Positions 22,894 through 36,000 of a stretch of 64,000 nt of DNA are shown one piece after another. The notes under the pieces are model-generated. The model saw only the letters and a list, made by a program, of their open reading frames with translations, searched no databases and was not told the DNA's origin. Origin of the DNA: Darksidea phi (Eukaryota > Ascomycota > Dothideomycetes > Pleosporales > Lentitheciaceae); the NCBI GenBank assembly GCA_030770425.1, contig JASJFT010000040.1:62001-126000 (forward strand), given 5' to 3'. The position numbers and the translations under genes are program-made. Each line of letters opens with the position of its first letter. Position 1 is the stretch's first letter.

Positions 22894-22941
22894 TTCACCC
22901 CTTCCTTCACCCCTTCCTTCACCCCTTCCTTCACCCCTTCC
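22894..22941. repeat. 12-bp tandem repeat, 4 copies
   Basis: Four perfect head-to-tail copies of TTCACCCCTTCC followed by a partial fifth. The block is strictly pyrimidine-rich on the plus strand and lies about 380 bp upstream of the HSP20 first ATG. Confidence 0.9.
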
Positions 22942-23097
22942 TTCCCCCCTCGTCGTGGACAACCGTAATGTTGCTCCAAGGCTTCAATTGGCTGAGCTGG
23001 CAGCCCGTTGTCGAGCCGTTTGGGCAGAGTGTCGCGCCAGCCCAAGTTGCCCATTGTCTCGCTTTCGCGCCTCCCCTTGCATTGAGCTCATCAATTG

Positions 23098-23457
23098 TTA
23101 TCTCGAGACGTTCTGGATTCCTTCATCCCGATACGTATCCAACTGCCTCCGTCCCCTCCGTAACAGGTACTCAATCGTGCCGAAATCGTTCTTGTTGAGA
23201 TCGACGTGCTGGCGGAACTCTGATCTGCCATTGTCATCAACATTGACTACACTCGTGCCTTGTGTATCTTTCAGAGAGTGACTCTCACCTTGCAAAGTTG
23301 CGAAAGTTTTCACGGGTAGCCTATTGCTGTTAGATGGATGTTCTTGTGTTCTGGCGTCGAAGAAAGTGGAGCGTACAGCAGGTTTCTCCCTCACGGCTCT
23401 CAAGCACTGCCGATAGAGCGATAGGACTTCTCGCTGTAGCCCCGATAGCCTCGCCAT
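23098..23457 (-). CDS. SDH6: succinate dehydrogenase assembly factor 1 (LYR protein Sdh6/SDHAF1)
   Basis: Mitochondrial matrix chaperone that helps insert Fe-S clusters into the iron-sulphur subunit of complex II. Three exons (23377-23457, 23289-23320, 23098-23224) encode 79 aa. The protein begins MARLSGLQREVLSLYRQCLRA, containing the LYR tripeptide with its downstream Arg. A 32-nt micro-exon encodes ATRENFRNFA, and the last exon gives RSEFRQHVDLNKNDFGTIEYLLRRG, the typical SDHAF1 body, ending GIQNVSR. The micro-exon is flanked by 56- and 64-nt introns and is required to keep frame. Identification rests on the whole 79-residue pattern, not on LYR alone. Confidence 0.94.
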   Translation of the reverse strand: MARLSGLQREVLSLYRQCLRAVREKPAVRSTFFDARTQEHPSNSNRLPVKTFATLQGESHSLKDTQGTSVVNVDDNGRSEFRQHVDLNKNDFGTIEYLLRRGRRQLDTYRDEGIQNVSR

Positions 23458-24509
23458 TTCGCGACTTACTCTTCCCGCCCAGCCCTGTGATGAAAGTGCT
23501 GCACACACCGGATGACAATGTTGAGTCTAAGTCATCGGTAGCAGTGGCGATCCACCGGCACGCTTCCGGGACGCCCCACCACCCTCGTCCGTGCTTGCCA
23601 TGCCCGAGGCCGCTTGTGCCAGGAATATGCTAGTAGGTGGCGTATTCGCAAAGTCAATTGCAACCTCCACTGATCTCGAAGACTTCGCAATGCATGCAAC
23701 AGAGTACTTGTATGCGGTGCTCGGCTACACAGATGCTTTTGGGAAGGCTGCAGGAAGGCGCCGGCTCAGCGGCAGCCCAATCTGCACGCCCCGCTTTGCC
23801 ATATATATTGCCAACGCATCGCACCCCTTCATTGCGGAGAAAAGGGTACTGGGCCGTCGCTGCTTTGATGTTTCTGGGCTTTGGCGTGCTACTCGATTTT
23901 TGAACGCCGCGCGCTGTTCGTGAGGTAAAAGGTATTGTCATGGTGAGGCCTCATTGCGCATACGCTATCTGAGTTTCAAGAATGGAATGTACGAGAGCTG
24001 TGTACAGTGCTCGACCTTAGGCTCTGGAAAGAAGTTGCGTATTGTATTAAAGGAACCAAACGAATCGACAATGGGGCAATGGGGCAATGGGGCAATTTTG
24101 TGGAAAACAAACACAACCGTTTGCTTTTCTTCACTGTTGTCGGCTGATGTTCGCGCTAACAATATGAGGAACGATGTAGAGAAAAGCTGGCATTGTTGTA
24201 CAGGGTACAGAAAAGATATGGAGACTGGGGATGGAGGATGTTCTCGCGCGGCGAAATCGACGTGCTTTTGGGGCAAATGCAGAAGAGGGGCGACAACAAA
24301 ACAAGAAAGATATCGGGAAATCAAAACGAGGCAGGAACAAGTTCCCGGTCCTAGTAGGATATAGGAGAGAGATGAAACGGCCACTCGATGCCACTGAGGT
24401 CTTCATTGTAGCCGTGGTGGTATCCTAAGGCTGCCAGCGAGTGCTCTGTCCATCTCCATCATCTCCATAGCAGACGAAACAATCATCTTATCGGCCTGCC
24501 CACGGTGGC
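23458..24509. other. intergenic region; one doubtful plus-strand microprotein
   Basis: Mostly promoter of SDHAF1 and 3' region of the next gene. A plus-strand frame at 23637-23903 ends in a single hydrophobic segment (GYWAVAALMFLGFGVLLDF just before the stop), which could be a small membrane protein, but I do not recognise it and its start is unclear. Three tandem copies of an 8-bp unit GGGGCAAT lie at about 24073-24096. Confidence 0.35.
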
Positions 24510-25530
24510 CTAGTCACCGCGAATGCGCTCCTTCAACCCCTCAAATTCATTTCTAATACGCTCTAGGTTGTGCCCGGAGTAGGTGGAGAATGGATCAGGC
24601 GAAACGGGTGCTCTTCCCTCGCCGTAGTCCGCCTCCTCGGTTTCTTCCGATCGCTGCGATGGGGTGTAGCTGGGAGGAAAGTAGGGCGTAGGTGTCGTGC
24701 TTCGGCCGCGTTCATTGGCCCCATGGTCTCCGTTCGGATCTTCGATGGTTGTATCTGAGAGATCGGTCGAACCATCCTCGGAGTTTTGGGTATGTTGTCC
24801 TGTCTTTCATTAGCGATAGACGTCCACTAGATGCGAAAAAAGGCGAGCTGAATAGCGCAACAAGTGCTGGCACTGTCAGGTAATGAACAATCAGATGGTG
24901 AGCCTGATTGGTGGCCGTTGAGTGCAAAGGTTCGCCGAGATGACGTCTGATGAGAGGGGAACTTCACTGCGGACGATATGCTCATCCGTCTAGAAGATTG
25001 AGCGGCACCAATTGCTTGGACTAGCCTCGCTAGTCCTGCTGACAACGAGGTCTTGCAGGATGGAAAGAATCATAGGAGAGATCAGAAGGCGGGTGGTTGG
25101 GTTAGAAGAACAAAAGAGATAGCAGCGTACCGGAGTTCCGTCTACGTCCCCTCCAGCGCCGTCTCAGTCTTTGGCGCGTAATTTGGAGATCAGAAGGCCG
25201 TATGTAGGGTGCAGAGTGATCTCGGTTGGGAGTGGGCGTTGTGAGCGGGCTGCCAAGCGAAGGGCGACCGCCCGTGCCGGGTGATGCATTCGGGGACGCT
25301 TCGGAGCGCAAAGGCGAGGGAGACTGTCGGACGGACTCTTCTCCCTCGCTAATTTCGATATGCGTAGGATATGACGCCCTTCCATCGCCGAACTGGCCCC
25401 CAACGGCTGCGAAATCGGTCTCGGCTCTTGGGTGAGTCTGCGGCTGAGAACGGCTTTCCTGGACAACATGCTGAGTACGGGCGGAAAATCTATCGTGATC
25501 AACGGGAGAGTATTCGGAAGGCGAAGCCAT
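24510..25530 (-). CDS. hypothetical disordered protein, 229 aa
   Basis: Two exons (25131-25530, 24510-24799) joined across a 331-nt intron that starts GTACGC, has a GCTAAT branch point 14 nt before its end, and ends ACAG. The N-terminal two thirds is Ser/Pro/Asp-rich and disordered, with an SDLQITRQRLRRR segment followed by an Arg cluster (about residues 115-131). The C terminus is acidic, with a short helix-like ending LERIRNEFEGLKERIRGD. No domain is recognised. The frame is clean across the junction and the composition is protein-like, so I consider it a real gene of unknown function, with the long intron the least certain part. Confidence 0.65.
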
Positions 25531-28397
25531 GATGTGAAGTGTGGGTGATCCGGCCACTATATTTGGAAGCGGGTGGGGATAAAAGGGTCATATGTTGAGA
25601 AAACTGTGAGTGTCGAGGAAGATGATGTCGATCGGTACGCGACCACCTCCTGTGCGGACGACCGTTACGCGATCACCTTCTGTGCGGACGACCTTGGAAG
25701 AAGTGTGTTCGTACGAAATGAGGAGTGAGCGAAAGTTACCTAGAAACTCTAGGAGATATTCGACGACAACCGCTTAACTATACTCGAAGCAAACTGTACC
25801 TTGAAGGAGGTATCGCGCCGTGTAGTAGGGATCATCGAAGACTAGCAAAAGGGGTGGCTTGTCCGTGAGTGAATAGGTCCAGGGTGGTCCCCACACTGCA
25901 AGCGTACCACGAATTGGAACGCAAGGCAGTAAAAAGAAGGCGAGAATGTGGCTTGCACCTCGGAGGAGGGCTTACACCTCAGAAGAGCAAATCATGCGAT
26001 GATCCCAGCTTCCGTTACACTACGTTTGCATAGTAGCCCGCGGCCGCCTCATGGTTTAGACAGCCCACTACAGCTGCAGCCTGCCGCAGCGTACGGCCCA
26101 CGCGAACTCGGTCCGAGCAGATATTCCCGACCCTTCGATACATGGCGCTTCTTGGAGACGAAACAGCGCACCATTGCGAAGGAGGCCGGATGTCCAGTTA
26201 GTCTAGATAGAGCGAAGTGGAGGTGAAGAGATATGCGACGGCCTCTCGTCGAATCGTTCCAGTAGAAGGCCGATATTATGGCCCAGTCGCGACTAATATT
26301 TACCAATCATCAGTCAAAGAGCACGCAGGGCAATTTACGCCTTTCAGCCCAATGCAACGGGCGCCTAACAGCAGGGGGACCCGGCACTATGGTCCCCTTC
26401 GATGAGTAAGACCCGGTTTATGTGATATAGAAGCGTGGTATCGGAGAGGTGGACACTTCGATATGGCGCAACACAGACCATATGGATGACAGACTCGACC
26501 TCTCGAGTAGGGGTTAAGGTCCTGTACAGGTACTCTAGGACAACCCACTGTGGCGCGGGCGGCTAGTGTGGTACATTTGCGCATCAAGACAAGGTATTGA
26601 CGCTGATCTGGAACTCATGGTGAGCGATTGAGTTATCCCAAGAGCCTGTATGGTGGGCCGGCCTTTGGCATGCGGCCAACGGGAAACCGGCCGAGCCAGT
26701 GGATGGGCGCTAGACAAGGCTGCAACACTGCATGGGAAATGAACTGTGCCTGTTAATACTATGAGGCTGGTACTGGCGAGCTTCAAAAGGCAGGTGAGAG
26801 AAGGCGAGAGTAACGGCCCGGAACGCCGGGGTAGCGGAAGCGAGTTAGACAATACCTAAACCCTGAGAATGACTGAAGCATTCAATGCTTGGGGAACAGT
26901 ATACCCAGAGCTGAGGAGGAGACTGTTATCTCACTGAGCCAATGGCGAAGAGCCTACAATCGTTTGCCTTGCGAACCACTTCAGCGCTGTCCCATATCTT
27001 ACACGACGACTCATGGCAACTATGCCTTCCCCCGTGCCCGTGAAGCTACTCTTTTGTCTTGCCTCGGCACTGCTGGATTGCGTGAGTGGCGATTAGAGGT
27101 ATAGCAGAGAAGAATAGCAGCGTATGAGGAGTCGCAGGATTACGCTCCGCCAACATCTGCTCACCGGAACCACAAGCCTCTCTTTGGGTGCAGGCACTTG
27201 ACTCACAAAGACGCGTGCAGAAAGACTTCGCGTCCTTCCAGACTGGGCGACTGCGTGGGCTAGTCTCTGAGGCGTTGAGGTCCAAAGCATGTCTTGCGGC
27301 GTACAGGCGCTGGAGTAGCATGGAAATGCCCTATTGCATTCACCAAAGACCTCGACCTGATTGGGTAGATCGCAAAGCTCTTGCATCATGCGGCCACATG
27401 AGCGATTGTGGCACGGCCCAATCTTTTGCGCCCCAGCCTAATCTTTTGCGCCACATGCACTATTACGCCACACCCCACTCTTTGCGCCATATTATTCTTG
27501 CGTTTAGCTGGACGAGGGCGATGATCTTGTGGCGTCCATTGAGATGGGCGTACATCAGTTGGTTCTTATCACCCTAGAATTTGCCAGTGTCATTGACTCA
27601 GAGGGGGCGATAAGGTGTCAGGTCTGAGTGTGACCCGTTGGTTCAGCTGAGGAAAACGTCGATTTCTGCAAGCTTAGAAGAGCCGCACATAGGAAGTATT
27701 AGGTAAGCTCAACGAGCGATGATTAGCCTGTCATTGTCATTACTAGAAAAGGTCGACGATAGCCGATGGTGATGTTCATCACTCGCCTAATCTCCCAGTC
27801 TAGGAGTAGGGTGACAAAGCCTGCAGTCTATTGACATGGAGCATTCAGATCGTCTCAGTCTTACCACACGGTCACATCACCGAGTGTGGAAGAAAGCGCG
27901 CTTGCAGCAATGCTGGTCCTGGTTCGCAAAATCATGTGGCAATGTGCTGGGCCTCGCCGACGCCTCGGTTGATCTTTGCTACGAGAGAACGGAAGAAACT
28001 AGCGATGTGAGTCTGGTGGGGGTTTGGGAATGCGGGGAATGACCGGTGAGGAAGCACTATGGGCCAAGGGATGAAACGACGGTTCGGGGAGACCGCTGTT
28101 GGTTGAACGCACCTTCATCTCCACCGTAGGCCCCAAGAAACTAGTGGGGCACTGGCGCATTTTCTCCGAAAGAAAGGCTGAGCATGGTAGAAAGAATGCA
28201 TAACAAAATGCCGCGTGCATGGATGTTGTTGCATTTGACGCGACCACGTGCCTGCTAGCATGCACCGCGCCTGCCTTGCCAGGCAACTGAACTGAAGCCG
28301 TTGATGAATATTTTCAAGTCCCGGAAACGCCGAACTGACCACGATGCCATGGCCCAGGCCCTTGGAACCATATAGCCGGGAAGATAGGAAGAATTCG
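25531..28397. other. 2.9-kb gene-free region
   Basis: No open frame has family features or a credible exon-intron structure. It holds an imperfect 30-bp tandem duplication (annotated) and a cluster of AATCTTTTGCGCC-like repeats around 27420-27490. It may be promoter DNA plus decayed repeats; I recognise no specific element. Confidence 0.5.
25634..25693. repeat. 30-bp tandem duplication
   Basis: Two adjacent 30-bp units (25634-25663 and 25664-25693) that differ at three positions, two of them C/T. Each unit ends TGTGCGGACGACC. It lies about 100 bp upstream of the 229-aa hypothetical gene. Confidence 0.85.
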
Positions 28398-30056
<1,659 letters not shown>

Positions 30057-31127
30057 ATGACAGCAATGGCCCTCGACTACGCCTCTCTTACACCAATCCC
30101 CACCAGCTACGCCAGCTGCTCGCTGGGCAACCCCTCCGACCCGCCGCCCCTCCTCGATCGCCTGCACGCAATCTCGACCGCCGGCTTCTCTGCCATCGAG
30201 CTCTCCTTCCCCGACATCCTCTCCTACGGCGCGACCGTCCTCGACCACGAGCCGGACCCAAAGAACTACGACGAGCTCTGCAAAGCTGCTGCTGCCATAA
30301 AGTTAGAATGCGACCGGCGCAAGCTGGGCATAATGATGTTGCAGCCCTTCTCCAACTTCGAAGGATGGAAGGAGGGTAGCGAAGGCAGGAAAGACGCCTT
30401 TGAGCGCGCGCGCGGGTGGGTGAGGATTATGCAGGCCTGTGGGACCGACATGTTGCAAGTGGGATCTACAGATACGCCGCTCGACAAGCTAGATCTGGCG
30501 AAAGTGGTACCGGATCTCAGGGAGTTGTGCGATATGCTCGAGGAACACGGCTTCAAGCTTGCCTATGAGAATTGGTGCTGGAGCTCGCATGCACCAGGTT
30601 GGAAGGACGTGTGGAACATAGTCAAAGAGGTCAACAGGCCAAATATTGGTCTCTGTCTCGACACCTTCCAGTGTGCAGGAGGCGAGTGGGCGGATCCAAC
30701 CACGGAATCCGGCCTTCTCGAAGACGTACCGAAGATGGACTTGATACACAGATTCCAAGAGAGCCTGGATAGTCTCGCAAAGACGATACCCAAGGAGAAG
30801 ATTTATCTCCTGCAGATCAGTGACGCGTACATGGTCCCGGAGCCCCTTAGCAACGAGGCTGACGAGCAAGGCCTGCTACCACGAGGTAGATGGAGTCACG
30901 ATTTCCGACCCCTCCCGTACAATGGCGGATATCTGCCTGTTGTGGATGTTACGACGGCAGTATTGCGCACCGGCTTCAGAGGATGGTTCAGCTATGAGGT
31001 GTTTGACGGTGGGCCCGAAGGGAAGGGAAGGGACATGGATCTTATAGCATATGCGCAGACCGCCAGTAAAGTGCATCAGAGGCTCATTTCTGAATGCGCA
31101 GGCAAGAAGTACACCGACCTGAGATAA
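30057..31127 (+). CDS. sugar phosphate isomerase/epimerase-like TIM barrel (3-dehydroshikimate dehydratase-like)
   Basis: Intronless, 356 aa. It has the AP-endonuclease-2 / xylose-isomerase-like barrel pattern: ISTAGFSAIELSFPDIL after strand 1, IMMLQPFSNFEGW, MLQVGSTD, KLAYENWCWSSH (metal-ligand Glu), IGLCLDTFQCAGGEW, IYLLQISDA and WFSYEVFDGG (metal-ligand Glu). Fungal members of this group are commonly 3-dehydroshikimate dehydratases (quinate catabolism, giving protocatechuate), but the superfamily also includes isomerases and epimerases. The neighbouring divergent DAHP synthase makes a shikimate link attractive. Function is inferred from family and context. A second in-frame ATG lies three codons downstream. 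Confidence 0.8.
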   Translation: MTAMALDYASLTPIPTSYASCSLGNPSDPPPLLDRLHAISTAGFSAIELSFPDILSYGATVLDHEPDPKNYDELCKAAAAIKLECDRRKLGIMMLQPFSNFEGWKEGSEGRKDAFERARGWVRIMQACGTDMLQVGSTDTPLDKLDLAKVVPDLRELCDMLEEHGFKLAYENWCWSSHAPGWKDVWNIVKEVNRPNIGLCLDTFQCAGGEWADPTTESGLLEDVPKMDLIHRFQESLDSLAKTIPKEKIYLLQISDAYMVPEPLSNEADEQGLLPRGRWSHDFRPLPYNGGYLPVVDVTTAVLRTGFRGWFSYEVFDGGPEGKGRDMDLIAYAQTASKVHQRLISECAGKKYTDLR

Positions 31128-31594
31128 AAGTGAAGGAGACCTTTGAGTACAAAATATCAACACTTTATAGGACTAGAATTAATGGCTTCGATACAAGCAA
31201 CCCACCGCAACAATGCTAATCGACAACATGAACACAAGTACAGTGCCATGCTAAACTTACCTCTGTCCTCTTTCAACAGTTACCCATGTACAACTTACCG
31301 TCGCCGTCATGCTCGGCGCTCCCGCTGATCTCGTGCCAACAGTAACGCTAGGCAGATGTGTCAACGCCAACGTCTCCACAGCCGGCTTTGTCCTCACAAC
31401 AACATCCGCCGAGCGAACCACCGTCAGCGTCTCTATCGCCGGCATCGACCTGGTCTTGACGGCGATTTCTCCGCTCAAGACCATTACCAAAGTTTCCTTC
31501 CACCTTAACTTCCTCCCTTTCCTATCACGAAAGCAAAGTTAGCAAGAAAGTATGATCTTGCCAGGATAGGAGATGATCAGAGGGCAAAGCGTGT
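31128..31594. other. convergent 3' region
   Basis: Between the TIM-barrel gene and the secreted-protein gene, which converge. A minus-strand Val/Thr-rich frame (31257-31490) lies just past the secreted gene's stop, but nothing supports it as an exon. Confidence 0.4.
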
Positions 31595-33040
31595 CTAGCA
31601 CATCTCCCCATGCCCTCCAGGGTAGGGGTAAGCACACCACCCTGTCTTCTCTGGCTTATCCTTCCCGGTCTCAGACGCCTTCTTCGTCTCTGTAGTCAAC
31701 GTGGTAGTCGGCTTCCCACAGTGAATTCCCGGATACGGGTACGGGCACCTTGGATCCTCAGACACCACAATCGTCTTCACATCCTCATTGCCGCCGGCCG
31801 ACTTCGTCGAGTTGGTAGGTTTCGGAGTAGGCGCGGGGGATGGCTTTGGGGTGTTAGAAGAAGATATAGAGGGCTTTGGGCCACTCGGTTTAGGACTGGC
31901 TGTTGGCTGAGGTGGGGGTTGATTAGGTTTGGGGGTAGGCTTGGGTGTGAAGATGGAATTTGGCGGCTTGGATTTGGAGGAAGATTGGGTAACGGGACGT
32001 ACAATCACTTCGGGCGTTTCTTTGGCGACAGACTCACCCTCCAGGGTCTGCGCAATGCCAGCTTGGCCCGCGCGACGCTCGAGGTAAAGTGTGTCTTTTT
32101 CGTCATCAAAGGCGGGATTAACACCGTTGCAGTCACCGGCGCGAGGAATGCGCGGCTTGCCGAAGACGTTGGAGCGCTTGTCGGCTTGCCCTACGTGGGG
32201 AAAGATAGTATAGTCATTCTCCTTGACATCTCGCTTTTCCAAATTTGTCGGTACGACGACCCCTGGGGTCTTGCTCGAAGCCATCTCGGTAGTAGATGTC
32301 TTTGAAGTTGCAGATGAACCTGGCGGGCCCGGGTTGTGAGAAGTCAGAAACGCAAAGGGGTTCTCTGAAAAGGTGGTGAATTCCGGCAACGGAGGCTGGC
32401 TTGATGGAGCAGGTGTGTTCGTGGGCTTGCTCAGGGCAGGTGTAGTCGTAGTCTTGCTCGGAACAGGTGTGCTTAGAGTGGGAGTAACAGCAGGAGCACT
32501 GGATGGCTTACTCGGCTCAGCAGAAGCGTTAATAGGCTTGCTTGACACAGGAGCGCTAGGCCACAAGAAGCCGCCTTTGGACGACGAGGTAACTGCGGTG
32601 CTCTGAGCTCCCTGCGACTTCAGTGATGTAGGTGCAGCGCTAGACATACCTGGAGGAGGAGGAGCAGACGATGGCTTGTTGGTTTCGCTGGTGCTAGCAG
32701 AGCTAGCGGTTGGTACCATGTCTGGTCCAGAGTACGAAAAAATCGGCGCCGAGGGGTTAGATGACGTTGGAACAACTGGAATTGGCTCAGACGGCGGTGC
32801 AGAAGCGGGTGGTACTTCAGACGAAGAGGGTGGGTCTATAGTGACGGTGCTCGTGATGGTAACGTCCACAACATTTGAATCAGCAGATTGGGCTGCTGGG
32901 CTTGAACTGGCGGGCTGGGCGGAACTGACGGTTGCTTGGCTAGATGGGTTGGTTTCGTGCTGCCCTTCGTGGCGCTTGAGAACGGCACCAGACACGGCTT
33001 GCGCAGCCAGGGTAGCCGCAGCGATAACTTCAATCTTCAT
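31595..33040 (-). CDS. secreted Ser/Thr/Pro-rich protein with dibasic sites and repeated YPYPG motif
   Basis: Intronless, 481 aa, function unknown. Residues 1-19 form a signal peptide (MKIEVIAAATLAAQAVSG), followed by LKR at 21-23. Residues 30-260 are Ser/Thr/Pro/Ala-rich and probably heavily O-glycosylated. A less biased block (271-322) is flanked by dibasic EKR (268-270), DKR (287-289) and ERR (321-323), which are possible Kex2 sites. A Pro/Lys/Ser-rich stretch follows, and the C terminus has two related Cys motifs: CPYPYPGIHC (432-441) and CAYPYPGGHGEMC (469-481). It could be a wall-associated protein or a processed precursor. I recognise no named family. Confidence 0.8.
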   Translation of the reverse strand: MKIEVIAAATLAAQAVSGAVLKRHEGQHETNPSSQATVSSAQPASSSPAAQSADSNVVDVTITSTVTIDPPSSSEVPPASAPPSEPIPVVPTSSNPSAPIFSYSGPDMVPTASSASTSETNKPSSAPPPPGMSSAAPTSLKSQGAQSTAVTSSSKGGFLWPSAPVSSKPINASAEPSKPSSAPAVTPTLSTPVPSKTTTTPALSKPTNTPAPSSQPPLPEFTTFSENPFAFLTSHNPGPPGSSATSKTSTTEMASSKTPGVVVPTNLEKRDVKENDYTIFPHVGQADKRSNVFGKPRIPRAGDCNGVNPAFDDEKDTLYLERRAGQAGIAQTLEGESVAKETPEVIVRPVTQSSSKSKPPNSIFTPKPTPKPNQPPPQPTASPKPSGPKPSISSSNTPKPSPAPTPKPTNSTKSAGGNEDVKTIVVSEDPRCPYPYPGIHCGKPTTTLTTETKKASETGKDKPEKTGWCAYPYPGGHGEMC

Positions 33041-36000
33041 GTTGCTCCGTTATCGTACGTAAAGGGTCGTTGATATATCAGTATAGAATGGGTTTTCGCA
33101 ACTTCTTCTAGACGTGATTCGTAGCGTGATATATGAGTAATGCAGATATGAGGGGAAGGAAGCCAAAGGAAGAACTATTTACCCAACTTAGCAACAAGAA
33201 ACCTTGATCTGCACAATACATGTATCAGTTGTTCAAATGGTCATCTTCTTTATCTCTATTGTCCGAGACAAAGAAAGTCAAGGGAGGGCTAAGCATGTAG
33301 CTTAGATGGATGATTGCCAAAGCAACTTCTTTATTCAAGAGTAAAAATAAAGATGAAGGTTCGGGAATAATGACTTTTGGGATATTGCGAAGCATTCGGG
33401 TGCCTGAGTGTATCATGTCGATTTGCTATCTTCTAGAGAAGGTTAGTAGCACTTTGTGTTTGTGGTGATTATCAGATTCTGGGTGGTGTGTATGTAGCTT
33501 TTGTTCCAAATTGGTCATTTCGAAATGCTCGCTGACATGTAAAGCTAGGTGGGACTGTCGCTGAAAGAACGAATTGAGAGTAAAATAATAGTGGCTGCAG
33601 AGAATCGGGAGTAAACACTAGTTTGTAACTTGCATGATATCGTGAGTCTCTTCCAGTGATATTGGGTCAGAAGGCAGGTGCTTAATTTAGTACGTACGTA
33701 CTCAAAATCAATGCAAAGTGGAGGCTAGTTAATAGTTAGATACAAAGATGCTTGGTACAGATAATGACGCAACATCCGAGGAACGTGTTCGCGGGGTAGT
33801 GTTGGGACCTTGTGGTACGCTCCGCCTCTACACATTTGGACAATACCAGACAATATATCGGGACTACGCCATAGGTGATTTAGGTAGCCGCGATCTAAAT
33901 AAATCCCCTCAAGAATGTGATCAGCGCCTGACTGAATGACAACGACCTACTTAAAGAGTTGAGAACATGAGAGTTGTTGCTAACCTTTAGCCACGGAAAC
34001 ATACCAGTTGAAGTCAAAATTTAAAACAAAGGACCTTTCATCCCAAAAAATTCACAGAAGAAATCTATCGGAACAAGTAGAGCAAGAACCGCACATGACT
34101 GGAAGAAAACACGAGTATGTGGGTGTGACTGTACAGCCAGCAACCAGTCGCGCTCAAGATAGATCAAAATATGTACATTTTACATTTACATCCTAAACCA
34201 ATCACTTACCGAAGGTTTCTAGCCATCTACCTCCAGCATATGCCCCCCAACATTCAAATATGTCCGAGCAACTCCCACCAGACTATACAGCTTCAGCATA
34301 TATGCACTCTCTCTGCGAAGGCGATCTTCAGGAAAAAGTCAACGTTCCCATGATTCACAGCGTCCAGAAACATGGAATTCGAGCTTACTACCATGGGGGA
34401 GTGCTGGAAAAGTAGAGAGACGTACAGTTATCGTGCGACAAATGACGCGCGACTGCTATCTCAAGCACTGCATGAAGAATGATGCGGTGAACTACGTCGG
34501 AACGGAGAAGATGTGTCCAGATGCTGGACTGGTTCTGGTGCTGATTAAGAGTACCGAGGATGATGTACTGCAGCAGGTGAGTTCTTAATCATGTAGTAGG
34601 GCTGCAAGGAGCAAGGAGCTCACGAAAGTATAGCTACGGGAATTAGTGGCTGTGGAGCACAGCCAGCGCGACTTACACTTGCAAAAGTCTCTTCGTTGAT
34701 GTCAAATTCCATCAAGCTAGGCGATAGCTAGAAGGATGGAAAGGAACACTTGACGCCAGTATGCAGGCCGTAGCTTTCGCGCACCGAAACTCGAAATTAG
34801 GAAACACAATAGCAGCTAAAATGATGCTTTGTGCCACGTTTGAGAACACCTTCAATTTGCCATCTATTTGCACCATGATTTCGTGACAGAATCTGAGCCA
34901 GCCTTAGGCAGTTCTTATGCTTCGAACAATTCGCCTCTAATTCCACTTGAGCCGAGAAATAGGCCCCGTCCAGAATGAGCATGGTATGCAGTGGCGGTCA
35001 TCGGCTTGCGGATGCGGCGTAAAAGAAGCCGCTAAATCATCGTTGCGACTAGGAGGACCGGTCTGTATTGAATCATTGTTGCAAGCCAACGCAGTCCACA
35101 CGCATTGGCGCGAAAAAGCTTTGTAAAAACAAACATGGTCTGCGTGGATGGTAAAAGAGCATCCTATTTCCCTGGCGAATAGATGTACCCGGAAGGTTTC
35201 TCAGGCTCATATGACGTCTTCGCGTGACTGATATCCGTTAGTAGTGCGACCTAACGCCACAAGCGTCCCAGCCTTTTCGCAGGTGGTTGCTCGAGTTGCT
35301 GGCGCGAAGGGGCTGATATAGGCCAACAATCTCCAGAAGGAGTCTATCTTTGTATTTCAGTAATTTAGGAAACTTTGAGCGTGAGCAACGCATGATGCTC
35401 TATCTGACCATGATACTGTTACAAAATTCTCGGGAGTGTCCCCCATAACTCCGAATAGTGTTGTAGTGCAGCAGAAAACATGGGAGAGGTACTATACATG
35501 AAATGCTCCCTTTTTCTCCTGAACTTTTCTCTGGTCTGTCGAATAACGTTATGCCAGGCAACACCACTGACATCACGAGGGTATCCTTCAGTAACTAAAC
35601 GTGAACTTCCGTGAGGCGGATGCAATCTTAGCCGCTGCTACAACGGCCTAGGCTACATTTCTGATAATCTCATGAGTAAAATGCGCTGTTTTCCCAGTAC
35701 TGCATATACAAGATATATTTTGGGGTTCTCTACAAGGATGTCTACAATCTTTGCCTTTCTGCAGTTTGCATGAAGCGTCACCGTGTATATGGTTTGGTAG
35801 GATGGGCATTGGAACAATAAACTAGTGCGTAGGGGTACAGGATAACGCGACAGTGAGCTGCATTTACCCTAGCAACAACTGCAGGATGGAGGCAGTATCA
35901 AGCAATGTCGCGCTCGTGAGGGCGGATACGAAAGAGCTAGATGAGGAGCAGTTTGGGGCGGAGAGTAAGAAGATGAAAGGTACAGATGTATCGTATAAGA

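Larger units (their letters stand above)
22515..23097. other. HSP20 promoter and SDHAF1 3' region
   Basis: Contains the HSP20 promoter and a 12-bp tandem repeat annotated separately. No coding frame is supported; the long minus frame through it is repeat-driven (Gly-Glu-Gly-Arg). Confidence 0.5.

Noticed and set aside
22312..22962. 216-codon minus-strand frame with Gly-Glu-Gly-Arg repeats
   Set aside because: The repeat is the translated 12-bp minisatellite and the rest overlaps the HSP20 gene in another frame.
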